Positions 26,135 to 35,583 of a stretch of DNA of 64,000 nt are shown here, in pieces. Source of the DNA: Rouxiella chamberiensis (GTDB lineage Bacteria; Pseudomonadota; Gammaproteobacteria; Enterobacterales; Enterobacteriaceae); assembly GCF_026967475.1 (NCBI RefSeq), contig NZ_CP114058.1, positions 4,278,001 through 4,342,000 of the forward strand. The letters are read 5' to 3'. Made by a program: the position numbers and the translations under genes. The notes beneath the pieces are model-generated. The model did not search any database. It saw nothing but the letters and a program-made list of their open reading frames with translations, and was not told where the DNA came from. Each line of letters opens with the position of its first letter. Within the stretch, counting starts at the first letter, position 1.

Positions 26135-27883
26135 TTAACCTTTTCTGCCACGCGCTTCGTTGATGGCTCGTACTTCTTCCCGTTCTTCGGCGGTCAGGCC
26201 TTCGGTGCGTGAACGGGCAAGCAGAGTGTCCAGTCGTTGCAACAATGCCGAGTCAAACAAATGGTCCAGCGCGTCCAGGAATGTTTTTTCTGCAATGTCC
26301 CTATCTGCTATATCGTCCCACATTGCCAGGATTTCAAGCTGTGGGCCGAATTTATTATCGCGGTACATCTCCAGCAGCTGTCCGGTTTTCAGGCCAGGCT
26401 GCGCATTGCAGATATCGGCCAGCTCTTTAAGCAGATCCAGGCCCGGAATTTTTGATTGCTCTAAACCTTGCAACGAGGGTATAAGTGTAGCCAGTTGTGG
26501 ATTTTGTACCAGCAACCCTATCAGTATACGCATGGTTGTGCGTTTTAGCTGGGGTGCCTGGTAGCTATTTGCACTTTCAGCCGGCTTCGGCATCAGTTTT
26601 TCCAACTGGCTATCATCCAGAATTCCGAGCTTGTTGCCCAACTGCTGACGCAGATAGAGCCGCAATGTCTCGCCCGGAACCTGACTTACCAACGGCAGCG
26701 CCAGCATACTCAGCTTGGTGCGACCCTCGGGACTGCTCAGATCAACCTGCGGCATCAAGGTATCGAACAGGAAGGTCGAGATCGAATGCGCCTCTTCCAT
26801 ACGCTGCTCAAAGGCCTCTTTGCCTTCTTTTCGTACCAGAGTGTCCGGGTCTTCACCGTCGGGTAAAAACATGAACCGCAACTGGCGGCCATCCTGCAGA
26901 TACGGCAAGGCGGTTTCAAGCGCGCGCCAGGCTGCTTCCCGGCCTGCGCGGTCGCCGTCGTAACAGCAGATAACCGTATCGGTCGCGCGGAACAACAGCT
27001 GAATATGTTCAGCGGTGGTCGAGGTTCCGAGTGAGGCGACGGCATAATCGATGCCGAACTGCGCCAACGCAACGACGTCCATATAGCCTTCAACCACCAA
27101 CAGGCGGGAAGGCGCAGGATGATTTTTCTGTGCTTCATAAAGGCCATACAGCTGGCGGCCTTTATGGAAAATCTCGGTTTCCGGGGAGTTGAGATATTTG
27201 GGTAAGGCGTCGCCCAGCACTCGTCCACCAAACGCAATCACCCTTCCGCGTTTATCACGGATAGGGAACATGACGCGTTCACGGAAACGGTCGTAAGTTC
27301 GCCCTTGTTCGTTGGTAATCAACATACCGGCGTCGGTCAGAGAGCTTCTGTCGTCTGCGGTCTTGCCAAAGCGTTTTAACGCGTTGTCCCAGCCTTGCGG
27401 GGCGAAACCAATGGCAAAATGGTTGATTACTTCATCGCTTAAACCGCGTTGAGCCAGATACTCGCGGGCAGGTGCGCCAGCAGGTTGTTTAAGTGACTGC
27501 CGATAAAACTCGCTGAGCGGTTCCATCAACTGATAAAGACTTTGACGCTGATGGCGTTCCATCGGGGTAGGGCCGGTGCCAACTTCATACGGCACTTCCA
27601 GACCTTGCATGGTCGCCAGTTCCTCGATGCATTCGACAAACTCGAGTCGGTCGTAATTCATCAGGAAGTCGACGGCGTTGCCGTGAGCGCCACAACCGAA
27701 ACAGTGATAAAACTGCTTATCGCTGTTTACGGTAAATGAGGGTGTCTTCTCATGGTGAAATGGGCAGCACGCGTGGTAGTTCTTGCCTTGCTTCTTGAGC
27801 TTTACACGGGCATCGATTAAATCGACGATGTCGGTGCGAGCCAGCAAGTCATTGATGAATACGCGCGGAATTCTCCCAGCCAT
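26135..27883 (-). CDS. dnaG: DNA primase DnaG
   Basis: Makes RNA primers for replication at the fork with DnaB. The 582-residue protein (581 in E. coli) has an N-terminal CHC2 zinc finger (CCPFHHEKTPSF then YHCFGCGAHGN), a TOPRIM core (VVEGYMDVVALAQFG and CYDGDRAGREAAW) and a C-terminal DnaB-binding helical domain. The start MAGRIPRVFINDLLARTDIV at 27883 matches E. coli; an in-frame ATG five codons earlier is not conserved. Middle gene of the macromolecular synthesis operon. The 26,134-25,838 gap to rpoD (about 297 bases) shows no gene. Confidence 0.97.
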   Translation of the reverse strand: MAGRIPRVFINDLLARTDIVDLIDARVKLKKQGKNYHACCPFHHEKTPSFTVNSDKQFYHCFGCGAHGNAVDFLMNYDRLEFVECIEELATMQGLEVPYEVGTGPTPMERHQRQSLYQLMEPLSEFYRQSLKQPAGAPAREYLAQRGLSDEVINHFAIGFAPQGWDNALKRFGKTADDRSSLTDAGMLITNEQGRTYDRFRERVMFPIRDKRGRVIAFGGRVLGDALPKYLNSPETEIFHKGRQLYGLYEAQKNHPAPSRLLVVEGYMDVVALAQFGIDYAVASLGTSTTAEHIQLLFRATDTVICCYDGDRAGREAAWRALETALPYLQDGRQLRFMFLPDGEDPDTLVRKEGKEAFEQRMEEAHSISTFLFDTLMPQVDLSSPEGRTKLSMLALPLVSQVPGETLRLYLRQQLGNKLGILDDSQLEKLMPKPAESANSYQAPQLKRTTMRILIGLLVQNPQLATLIPSLQGLEQSKIPGLDLLKELADICNAQPGLKTGQLLEMYRDNKFGPQLEILAMWDDIADRDIAEKTFLDALDHLFDSALLQRLDTLLARSRTEGLTAEEREEVRAINEARGRKG

Positions 27884-28028
27884 AAGCCCCTTACTCACTT
27901 ACCCTGTATCTTTCGCAAAACCGCTTGAAAAAACAGGTTCACGAAATCTTTTGGGTGCAGCCTATAAACGAGAACAAGCCGCGCATTCCTTGCGGAAAGC
28001 ACGGCCTTCGTATGCTACTACTCGGTCT

Positions 28029-28070
28029 GCGCGTGATAAAAAACTCTATTACGCGATTGGGGTTGCCCCC
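28029..28070 (-). other. Stem-loops in the rpsU-dnaG intergenic RNA
   Basis: On the minus strand GGGG-GCAA-CCCC lies just after the rpsU stop, followed by a second imperfect dyad with CGCG ends (CGCGTAATA and TATCACGCG). E. coli has a partial terminator and an RNA processing site in this gap to set different levels of S21 and primase. These hairpins could serve that role; no clear T run follows the first. Confidence 0.35.
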
Positions 28071-28076
28071 GAAAGA

Positions 28077-28325
<249 letters not shown>

Positions 28326-28361
28326 CTAGCGTTGTGCCAGCACATTTCAAAATGGTGCGGA

Positions 28362-28391
28362 ATTTTACTCCAATTTGCCCAGCCTTGTAAA
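28362..28391 (-). promoter_or_regulatory. Promoter of rpsU-dnaG-rpoD
   Basis: On the minus strand TTTACA and TAAAAT are separated by 18 bases, close to the sigma-70 consensus, and the -10 ends 70 bases before the rpsU ATG. The 346-base gap to tsaD otherwise holds no supported gene. Confidence 0.6.
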
Positions 28392-28638
28392 GCCCAATGG
28401 CAAATTGAAACGGGCGTAATACAATCCACGTGACGGGGGACTGTGCGCTCGCTTTTGCGTCGGCCGGCGATTATATACCAATCAACTCGAATTGCTCGCG
28501 ATTAATCAATGTTTTGCACCAAGACGTGGTTTTCTGCGCGCAAATTGCGCGTTTCGGTCATGACGGGGCGATCTGCCCGACGGGTTGTGTGATAGACTAC
28601 GCGCCGCGAGTTGGCGCGAAAACATGATGGAAAGAGTG

Positions 28639-29652
28639 ATGCGAGTACTGGGTATTGAAACGTCCTGTGATGAGACCGGGATAGCAATTTACGACACCGA
28701 AAACGGGTTATTGGCTAACCAACTGTATAGTCAGGTAAAAGTCCATGCCGACTACGGCGGTGTGGTGCCGGAACTGGCCTCACGCGACCACGTGCGCAAA
28801 ACGTTGCCGCTGATAAAAGAAGCGTTGAAAGAAGCGAATCTGACCGCACAGGACATCGACGGCGTAGCGTATACCGCAGGTCCGGGGCTGGTCGGTGCGC
28901 TCTTGGTCGGCGCGACAATCGGCCGCTCGCTGGCGTTTGCCTGGAACGTGCCTGCCATTCCTGTGCATCACATGGAAGGCCATCTTCTTGCGCCCATGCT
29001 GGAAGACAATCCGCCCGCATTCCCCTTCGTCGCGCTGCTGGTTTCCGGCGGCCATACCCAGCTGATTAGCGTGACGGCCATCGGTGAATACACGCTGCTT
29101 GGCGAGTCTATCGACGACGCCGCAGGCGAAGCCTTCGACAAAACGGCAAAACTGCTGGGGCTGGACTATCCCGGCGGTCCGTTGCTGTCGAAAATGGCGC
29201 AGCAAGGTGTGGCGGGGCGCTTTACCTTCCCGCGCCCGATGACCGATCGCCCCGGACTCGATTTCAGTTTTTCCGGCCTGAAAACCTTTGCTGCCAACAC
29301 CATTCGCGGCAATGAAAGCGACGCGCAGACGCATGCCGACATCGCACGCGCCTTTGAAGACGCGGTGGTCGATACGCTGGCTATCAAGTGCAAGCGCGCG
29401 CTGGAACAGACCGGATTCAAACGCCTCGTCATGGCGGGCGGCGTCAGCGCCAACCGTACGCTGCGCAGCAAACTGGCCGAAGTGATGGAAAAACGTGGCG
29501 GAGAAGTGTTTTACGCCCGTCCTGAATTCTGTACCGACAACGGCGCAATGATTGCCTACGCGGGCATGGTGCGACTGAAAACCAGCGCCAACACGGATCT
29601 CGGGATCTCCGTTCGTCCTCGCTGGCCGCTGGACGAACTTTCGCCTGTATAA
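28639..29652 (+). CDS. tsaD: tRNA t6A37 threonylcarbamoyltransferase subunit TsaD
   Basis: Transfers the threonylcarbamoyl group to A37 of ANN-decoding tRNAs with TsaB and TsaE. The 337-residue length equals E. coli. ATG 28639 gives [20 protein letters not shown]; in-frame ATG 28624 and 28627 are possible but not conserved. The metal-binding HMEGH motif, [11 protein letters not shown] and [10 protein letters not shown] are present. Divergent from rpsU as in E. coli. Confidence 0.97.
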   Translation: MRVLGIETSCDETGIAIYDTENGLLANQLYSQVKVHADYGGVVPELASRDHVRKTLPLIKEALKEANLTAQDIDGVAYTAGPGLVGALLVGATIGRSLAFAWNVPAIPVHHMEGHLLAPMLEDNPPAFPFVALLVSGGHTQLISVTAIGEYTLLGESIDDAAGEAFDKTAKLLGLDYPGGPLLSKMAQQGVAGRFTFPRPMTDRPGLDFSFSGLKTFAANTIRGNESDAQTHADIARAFEDAVVDTLAIKCKRALEQTGFKRLVMAGGVSANRTLRSKLAEVMEKRGGEVFYARPEFCTDNGAMIAYAGMVRLKTSANTDLGISVRPRWPLDELSPV

Positions 29653-29723
29653 GCTGGAGTTTTGCCTCTGTAAGCCATGATTCACGCAGGCTTGATGCAG
29701 GAGTCAGGCGAACAGTAAAAACA

Positions 29724-29750
29724 AAAAACGACCCGATGAGGTCGTTTTTT
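29724..29750. terminator. Bidirectional terminator between tsaD and plsY
   Basis: AAAACGACC and GGTCGTTTT pair around CGATGA-type loop bases, with an A run before and a T run after, suited to the convergent tsaD and plsY genes. Confidence 0.85.
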
Positions 29751-29758
29751 TATGTCTG

Positions 29759-30391
29759 CTATTTGCCGTTTTGCGCGGCTTTTCGGGCGGCGCGTTTCTC
29801 TTTGAGGCGGGTCCAGATTTTGGTTTCCTGTCCGCGCCACAGCCTTTGGATATTGTCGTGATGCCGCAACAGAATCAGGCACGAGAGCATGGCGACGGGG
29901 AAGGTAAATTGAGGTTTGAACCACCAGACGTAGAACGGGGCAATCAGCGCGCTGATAATGGCGCCGAGCGACGAGTAGCCGCTCAGGAGCACGGTCAGCA
30001 GCCAGGTGCCGGTCATGAGGCCGGTCAGATCCCAGCCTATGGGAGCGATGGCCCCCAGAGCGGTCGCCACGCCTTTGCCGCCCTTGAAGCGGAAGAAGAC
30101 GGGATAGATATGGCCGATGCAGGCTGCAATCGCCGTAAGCCCGAGATACATCGGTGTCACATGAAGCTTGTAGGCCAGCCACACCGGCAGCATGCCTTTG
30201 AGGATATCGAACACCAGCACGCACGCCGCCGCGGCTTTTCCGCCGACTCTGAGGACGTTGGTTGCGCCCGGATTGCCGGAGCCTTGAGTTCGTGGGTCGG
30301 GTAATCTCGCCAGGCGGCAGACCAGAATAGCACTGGAAATCGAGCCGCAAAGGTAGGCGAAAATAATCATTCCAAGCGCGGTTGCACTCAT
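29759..30391 (-). CDS. plsY: Glycerol-3-phosphate acyltransferase PlsY
   Basis: Membrane enzyme that acylates glycerol-3-phosphate using acyl phosphate, the first step of phospholipid synthesis. The 210-residue protein has about five hydrophobic helices and the loop motifs [12 protein letters not shown] and [11 protein letters not shown]. The start [20 protein letters not shown] matches the family. Divergent from folB with a 143-base gap, as in E. coli. Confidence 0.96.
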   Translation of the reverse strand: MSATALGMIIFAYLCGSISSAILVCRLARLPDPRTQGSGNPGATNVLRVGGKAAAACVLVFDILKGMLPVWLAYKLHVTPMYLGLTAIAACIGHIYPVFFRFKGGKGVATALGAIAPIGWDLTGLMTGTWLLTVLLSGYSSLGAIISALIAPFYVWWFKPQFTFPVAMLSCLILLRHHDNIQRLWRGQETKIWTRLKEKRAARKAAQNGK

Positions 30392-30534
30392 AAAAGCAAT
30401 TCCGTCTATTAGGGGTCGTGTAAAACACTACTTCTATGGATAATACGCACTTTCCGCTGGAAGTGGTATACCCATCCTCTTTCAAAGCGCAGATGCATTG
30501 GCTTCCGGCACGGCTTAAAACAGAGAGACGTATG

Positions 30535-30894
30535 ATGGATATCGTATTTATTGAGCAACTAAATGTCATCACCACGATCGGCGCTTTCGAGTGGGAACAA
30601 ACCATTCAGCAGAAACTGGTGTTTGATATCGAACTCGCCTGGGATAACCGAAAATCAGCCAAAAGTGATGACGTCAACGACTGTCTGAGCTACGCCGACG
30701 TCAGCGATGTGGTCATCGAACACGTTACGTCACAAAGTTTCGCACTGGTCGAAACGCGTGGCCGAAGAGGTCGCCAGTCTGCTGATGACGCGCTTCAACA
30801 CCCCTGGGTTCGCATCAAACTGAGCAAGCCGGGCGCCATCGCACAGGCTGCCAACGTCGGCGTTATCATCGAGCGCGGCCAGCGTAATAAATAA
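30535..30894 (+). CDS. folB: Dihydroneopterin aldolase FolB (scrambled segment between two indels)
   Basis: Converts dihydroneopterin to hydroxymethyl-dihydropterin in folate synthesis; 119 residues. The N-terminus MDIVFIEQLNVITTIGAFEW and the C-terminus WVRIKLSKPGAIAQAANVGV are normal. Between them ETRGRRGRQSADDALQHP replaces the expected ERVAEEVASLLMTRFNTP. This results from an extra A at 30751-30755 (GAAACG for GAACG) and a lost C at 30801-30804, which cancel. ATG 30535 follows the E. coli start; ATG 30532 is one codon upstream. Confidence 0.93.
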   Translation: MDIVFIEQLNVITTIGAFEWEQTIQQKLVFDIELAWDNRKSAKSDDVNDCLSYADVSDVVIEHVTSQSFALVETRGRRGRQSADDALQHPWVRIKLSKPGAIAQAANVGVIIERGQRNK

Positions 30895-31077
30895 TTTTAT
30901 TTTAAATGATGGCTTTCCATGCAAAACGTGAAAAACTGCTGTCACAATAATGCATTACTTTTCGATAGCTTGGAACGTCGATTTCTGGGATTGCACACAG
31001 GGCAGAAAAACGTGCCCTAAGTTGTTAGAGCATTACGCCGCTTTTAAGTGAACACTCTATTTAGGGCAGGGATACAT

Positions 31078-31905
31078 ATGGTAACTGAAGGCCATCAGCT
31101 TCTAATTGCGCTGATTATGGGGATTGTGGAAGGGTTGACCGAGTTTCTGCCTGTCTCGTCCACCGGACATTTAATTATTGCCGGTAACTTGATGGGCTTT
31201 AACGATGACAAATCGAAGGTTTTCGAAGTCATTATTCAATTAGGTTCCATTCTTGCTGTTGTCGTCATGTTCTGGCGCCGTCTATTTGGCCTTATCGGCA
31301 TTCATTTCGGAAAGAAGGTTGAGCACGAAGGGATAGGCAAAGGGCATCTTACCCTGCTGCACATCCTGCTCGGCATGATCCCGGCGGTGGTCGTGGGTCT
31401 GCTTTTCAGCCATCAGATCAAGGGACTTTTCGAGCCTCGCTTTGTGATGTATGCGCTGATTGTCGGCGGTATCTATATCCTGATTGCCGAATGGGTCAAA
31501 CCCAAGTTTCCAAAGGCCGTGGGTATCGATGACATTACCTATTTGCAGGCGTTTATGATTGGTTGTTTCCAGTGTCTGGCGCTGTGGCCCGGATTCTCCC
31601 GCTCGGGGGCGACTATCGGCGGCGGTTTGCTGATGGGCGTGAGTCGCTATGCGGCGTCCGAATACTCCTTCCTGCTTGCGGTACCAATGATGCTGGGGGC
31701 CAGTATTCTTGACCTCTACAAGAATCACTCGATCCTGAGCTGGGCCGATCTGCCCATGTTTGCCGTAGGATTTGTCACGGCGTTTATCGTCGCGTTAATC
31801 GCCATCAAAACCTTCCTGACCGTTATCAAACGTATCTCGTTTGTGCCTTTCGCGATTTATCGCTTTATCGTGGCAGGGCTGGTTTACTGGGTGTTTCTGA
31901 CCTAG
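31078..31905 (+). CDS. uppP: Undecaprenyl-diphosphatase UppP (BacA)
   Basis: Inner-membrane enzyme recycling the lipid carrier for peptidoglycan and O-antigen; overproduction gives bacitracin resistance in E. coli. The 275-residue protein (273 in E. coli) has the two catalytic motifs [14 protein letters not shown] and [12 protein letters not shown] 31078 is preceded by AGGGCAGGG; an in-frame ATG at 31048 is weaker. It ends at a terminator shared with cca. The 183-base gap after folB shows no gene. Confidence 0.96.
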   Translation: MVTEGHQLLIALIMGIVEGLTEFLPVSSTGHLIIAGNLMGFNDDKSKVFEVIIQLGSILAVVVMFWRRLFGLIGIHFGKKVEHEGIGKGHLTLLHILLGMIPAVVVGLLFSHQIKGLFEPRFVMYALIVGGIYILIAEWVKPKFPKAVGIDDITYLQAFMIGCFQCLALWPGFSRSGATIGGGLLMGVSRYAASEYSFLLAVPMMLGASILDLYKNHSILSWADLPMFAVGFVTAFIVALIAIKTFLTVIKRISFVPFAIYRFIVAGLVYWVFLT

Positions 31906-31918
31906 TCGATGACAAACG

Positions 31919-31945
31919 AAAAAACCCGCTGCGGCGGGTTTTTTT
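31919..31945. terminator. Bidirectional terminator between uppP and cca
   Basis: AAAACCCGC-TGCG-GCGGGTTTT forms a tight stem with A and T runs on either side, between two convergent genes. Confidence 0.9.
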
Positions 31946-31967
31946 ATGGAAGAACGAATGTCGAGGC

Positions 31968-33213
31968 TCAAGGCTGGCGGGCCAGAATATCCTGCGTTTC
32001 ACGCCATGCCGCAATGGCGGCAATACGGCGTTTGCCAAGCTCTTCGCGAATGGCCATGCCTTTCAGACCGGAATCCACCACCTCTTTGATAGACACACTG
32101 TTGGCCGCTGCGAAAGCAGCACGCAGGTAATCGCCCTGCGGATAAGGATTGCGTTCGAAACCGGTCCTGCCGCGCGCATCGGCTTCGCTTGTCAGAATCA
32201 TCTGCTCAAGTCGCTGCGGCTTGCGCCAGACATCGATAGTGTCGAACAGTTTCAGGAGCGTTTCGGGGCGCAAACGTTCAACGGTATGGATAAGGTCGTG
32301 GAACTCGGCGACCAGCACAGCCAGCTCACGAATGGCCGTCGGCACGCGAAGACGCTGGCACAACCCTTCAACCAGCTTCACCCCCGCAGGTCCGTGGCCG
32401 TGATGACTTGGCCAAAGTTCGGGCAGCGTCAGGCCTTTACCTAAATCGTGGCACAGCGCCGAGAAACGAATATCGACGTCGGGACTCAGTTCGGCCGCCA
32501 TTTTCAGCGTCATCAAGGTATGAATACCGGTATCGATCTCGGGATGCCATTTCGCGGGCGCGGGCACGCCGAAACAGCGCGTCCACTTCGGGGAACAGAA
32601 CTTTCAGGGCATTGCAGTCACGCAACACCTGGAAATAAACCTGCGGATCCGAGGTTTGCAGGGCTTTCTCCGTCTCTTTCCACACTCTTTCGGGCGTGAG
32701 AGCCTCAAGTTCGCCGCTGGCGGCCATTTTGGTGATCAACTGCTGCGTTTCGGGCGCGATGGTGAATCCAAGATGGGCGAAGCGCGCAGCAAAGCGGGCA
32801 AGTCGCAGAACACGCAGAGGATCTTCGCCGAAAGCCTCGGAAACATGGCGTAACGTGCGGGATTCAATATCGGCCTGACCCTGATAAGGGTCGACCAGTT
32901 CACCGTCGGCGCTGCGGGCAATGGCGTTGATGGTCAGGTCGCGGCGCATGAGATCCTGCTCCAGCGTGACATCGGGTGAAGCATGGCAGGTAAAGCCGTT
33001 ATACCCCGTGCCCGATTTGCGCTCGGTGCGCGCGAGGGCGTACTCATCGCGGCTCACAGGGTGCAGAAATACGGGAAAATCTTTGCCAACCTGTTGATAA
33101 CCAAGATCGAGCATCGCTTCGGGCGTGGATCCGACCACGACCCAATCTTGCTCACTGACGGCAAGGTTTAACAGACTGTCACGGACGGCACCGCCGACCA
33201 AATAGATTTTCAC
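31968..33213 (-). CDS. cca: CCA-adding tRNA nucleotidyltransferase (one-base insertion)
   Basis: Adds or repairs the 3' CCA of tRNA; the gamma-proteobacterial form also has a C-terminal HD phosphohydrolase domain. Residues 1-220 show [14 protein letters not shown] and the acidic EQDWVVVG; the HD part has ALCHDLGKG. At 32571-32575 the plus strand reads GAAAC where GAAC is expected, so the coding strand has TTTCGG for TTCGG and [11 protein letters not shown] becomes [11 protein letters not shown]. Repaired length is 414 residues (412 in E. coli). Convergent with uppP. Confidence 0.94.
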
Positions 33214-33386
33214 GGGCTAACTCCTGAGAATAGAGAACCAAGACAAAAAAACTTTTACCCAGCTATTGTAGCAAATTTGTTAATGGAATTGTGGGTTAAA
33301 CCGCGTTCAGGCCTGAATGACAGCAACGCGAAAAGGCACACGCGGTGCCTTTTGTTAAGCGGAATGTGCAAGGCGAGTCGGGGGAC

Positions 33387-34007
33387 TCAGCTCATCCAGC
33401 GGTCTTTCTTCTTGCGGCGCGGCACCAGATGAGGCAACAGCAGACCCAGAATCAGGCCCACGCCCGCTACACCGCCGCCATACATAAACCATTGCAGAAT
33501 AATGGTTCTCTGTTTATCGTCGAGTTGCACATTTACGGCGCTAACCTTTTTCTGTGCCACGATCAGCTGGTTTTTCAGATCCTGATTTTCACTCTTCAGA
33601 CCATTGATGATGCCATCGCTCGACGAGACTTTCTGCTGCATCTCGGCGGTGCGCTGGTTCCAGCTGGAATCGATATTGGTCAGTTTGTCGGTGAGCGTTT
33701 TCACCTGCTGCTGAAGGTCGGGAACCTGGGTGCGCAAGCTTGGAGAGTTGCTCAGCTGGTCAAGCGGGATCCAGGCGTCGCGGCCTTTGGCGTCGACGAT
33801 TTGGCCGTAGTTGGTGCTATTGTTGACGTTTTTCAGGGTCACTTCATCACCTGAATTCAACGTACCCACGATACGATACTGATTGCCCGGACCACTGTGG
33901 ATGTAGGTAATCAAATCGTCGGAAATATAGCGCTTTTCATCTGCGTGAGCGCCCCAAGTGATGCCTAAAGCGATCAAAGCGAAGCCAAAAAGGCGGAATT
34001 TATGCAT
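33387..34007 (-). CDS. ygiM: Periplasmic SH3-domain membrane protein YgiM
   Basis: A 206-residue protein with a signal peptide ending ITWGAHA, a bacterial SH3 domain (YISDDLITYIHSGPGNQYRI...), a coiled coil (about residues 95-165), a C-terminal membrane helix (about 172-192) and a basic cytoplasmic tail. It matches the TIGR04211-type SH3/coiled-coil family; the molecular role is unknown. The upstream gene cca is in the same direction with a 173-base gap. ygiF diverges, as in E. coli. Confidence 0.93.
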   Translation of the reverse strand: MHKFRLFGFALIALGITWGAHADEKRYISDDLITYIHSGPGNQYRIVGTLNSGDEVTLKNVNNSTNYGQIVDAKGRDAWIPLDQLSNSPSLRTQVPDLQQQVKTLTDKLTNIDSSWNQRTAEMQQKVSSSDGIINGLKSENQDLKNQLIVAQKKVSAVNVQLDDKQRTIILQWFMYGGGVAGVGLILGLLLPHLVPRRKKKDRWMS

Positions 34008-34223
34008 TATTTGTCATTCTTCGTAGTTGCGGGCCTGCGAATCAGTGCCCCGGCTGTCGATTACATTCGTGAGGAACGATAGTAAGGGCAACAGTGTGAC
34101 GACGCAACGCAAAAACCGAAATGAGAACTATCTTACAATCCCACGGAATGCGGCTTGCGCGGGGTGTGTGTGTTAGAATTGAGAAAAATTTTCCTGTTAA
34201 GCCTAGAAGCGGTGCAAAGCGTT

Positions 34224-35531
34224 ATGACCTTAGAAATAGAACTAAAATTTATTGCCAGCCCTGCGGCCATCGCCGAGCTTCCGGAGCAGCTGTCTGCGTT
34301 GACCTGCCAGCATTCTGCGCCACAAAAACTGACCAATATCTATTACGAAACCCCGGATAACCGTCTTCGCAAGCTGGACATGGGCCTGCGCATCCGCGGT
34401 TTTGACGACCGTTACGAGATGACAATCAAAACCGCCGGCAAAGTGGTGGCGGGTTTACACCAACGCCCTGAATATAATGTCGATATCGCCACGCCCGAAC
34501 TGGATCTGAGCCTGTTCCCGGCAGACATCTGGCCGCAAGATGTTGACGTCGCCGCGCTGCAAGCGGAATTAAAGCCGCTGTTCCGTACTGATTTCGTGCG
34601 TGAAAAGTGGGTAATCACTTACCAGCAAAGCGAGATTGAACTTGGTCTGGATCAGGGCAGTGTCTCGGCAGGTGAACTGTCTGAACCATTATCTGAAATC
34701 GAACTCGAGATTAAGCAGGGCAATACGGCCGATCTGCTGGCGCTGGCGACCTTGCTGGGTCAAAAAGGCGGTCTGCGTCTGGGCGGCCTGAGCAAGGCGG
34801 CACGCGGTTATCATCTTGCACAGGGCAATGTGCTGCGCGAGTCTGCTCCGCTGCCGGTTTACCGCGCCGAGCCGAAAGCCTCCGTCGAGCAGGCGCTGAG
34901 CGGCATGCTTGAGCTGGGCCTGAGTCATTGGCAATATCAGGAAGAACTCTGGGTGCGTGGCGACAAAACGTCCCGTATTTCCGTGCTGCAAGCGGTAGAA
35001 GTGGTGCGTCAGGCGCTGGTTATCTACGGCGGGCTTATCCCGCGCAAGGCCTCGACCGATCTTCGTGCACGTCTGACTGAACTCGCCGAGAAGCTCGACA
35101 AGAAAGGGCTGGACGCCGAAGAAGTCTGCCTGAGCGCCGACTATCTGCAATGTAAGTTAGTGCTTACTTCGTGGTTGGCCAATCAGCAGTGGAAACCGTT
35201 TGTCGATGACAAGTCGCAGAAGAAACTCGACGGTTCGTTCAAACGTTTTGCCGACATCATGCTGGGCCGCACCGCAGCCGATCTGAAAGAGGCTTTCTCG
35301 CAGCCGCTGACCGAAGAGGGTTATCGCGACCAGCTCGCCCGTCTGAAGCGCCAGATCTTGGCTTTCCACCTGTTGTCGGGTGCGTATCCGCTTGAAGAGG
35401 CAATGGTTTATATTACCGTGTGGACCGAACTTCAACAGGCTATCGTGCAGCAGCAGCACGCCTGGGAAGATTCGGCGCGTCAGCATGCCGTTATGCAGCC
35501 TGCATTCTGGTTAAACGGCCAGCCCCGTTAA
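34224..35531 (+). CDS. ygiF: Inorganic triphosphatase YgiF (CYTH-CHAD)
   Basis: Hydrolyses inorganic triphosphate. The 435-residue protein starts MTLEIELKF with the CYTH signature ExExK (E4, E6, K8), then YYETPDNRLRKLDMGLRIRG and GLHQRPEYN; the CHAD helical domain occupies about residues 215-435. ATG 34224 puts ExExK at the N-terminus as in E. coli; in-frame codons upstream add unrelated residues. It precedes glnE in the same operon, 52 bases apart. Confidence 0.95.
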   Translation: MTLEIELKFIASPAAIAELPEQLSALTCQHSAPQKLTNIYYETPDNRLRKLDMGLRIRGFDDRYEMTIKTAGKVVAGLHQRPEYNVDIATPELDLSLFPADIWPQDVDVAALQAELKPLFRTDFVREKWVITYQQSEIELGLDQGSVSAGELSEPLSEIELEIKQGNTADLLALATLLGQKGGLRLGGLSKAARGYHLAQGNVLRESAPLPVYRAEPKASVEQALSGMLELGLSHWQYQEELWVRGDKTSRISVLQAVEVVRQALVIYGGLIPRKASTDLRARLTELAEKLDKKGLDAEEVCLSADYLQCKLVLTSWLANQQWKPFVDDKSQKKLDGSFKRFADIMLGRTAADLKEAFSQPLTEEGYRDQLARLKRQILAFHLLSGAYPLEEAMVYITVWTELQQAIVQQQHAWEDSARQHAVMQPAFWLNGQPR

Positions 35532-35583
35532 TGAATAGCCCGGCCTGACGCCATGTCAGGCCGATTATCGAAGGAAAGAAAGA

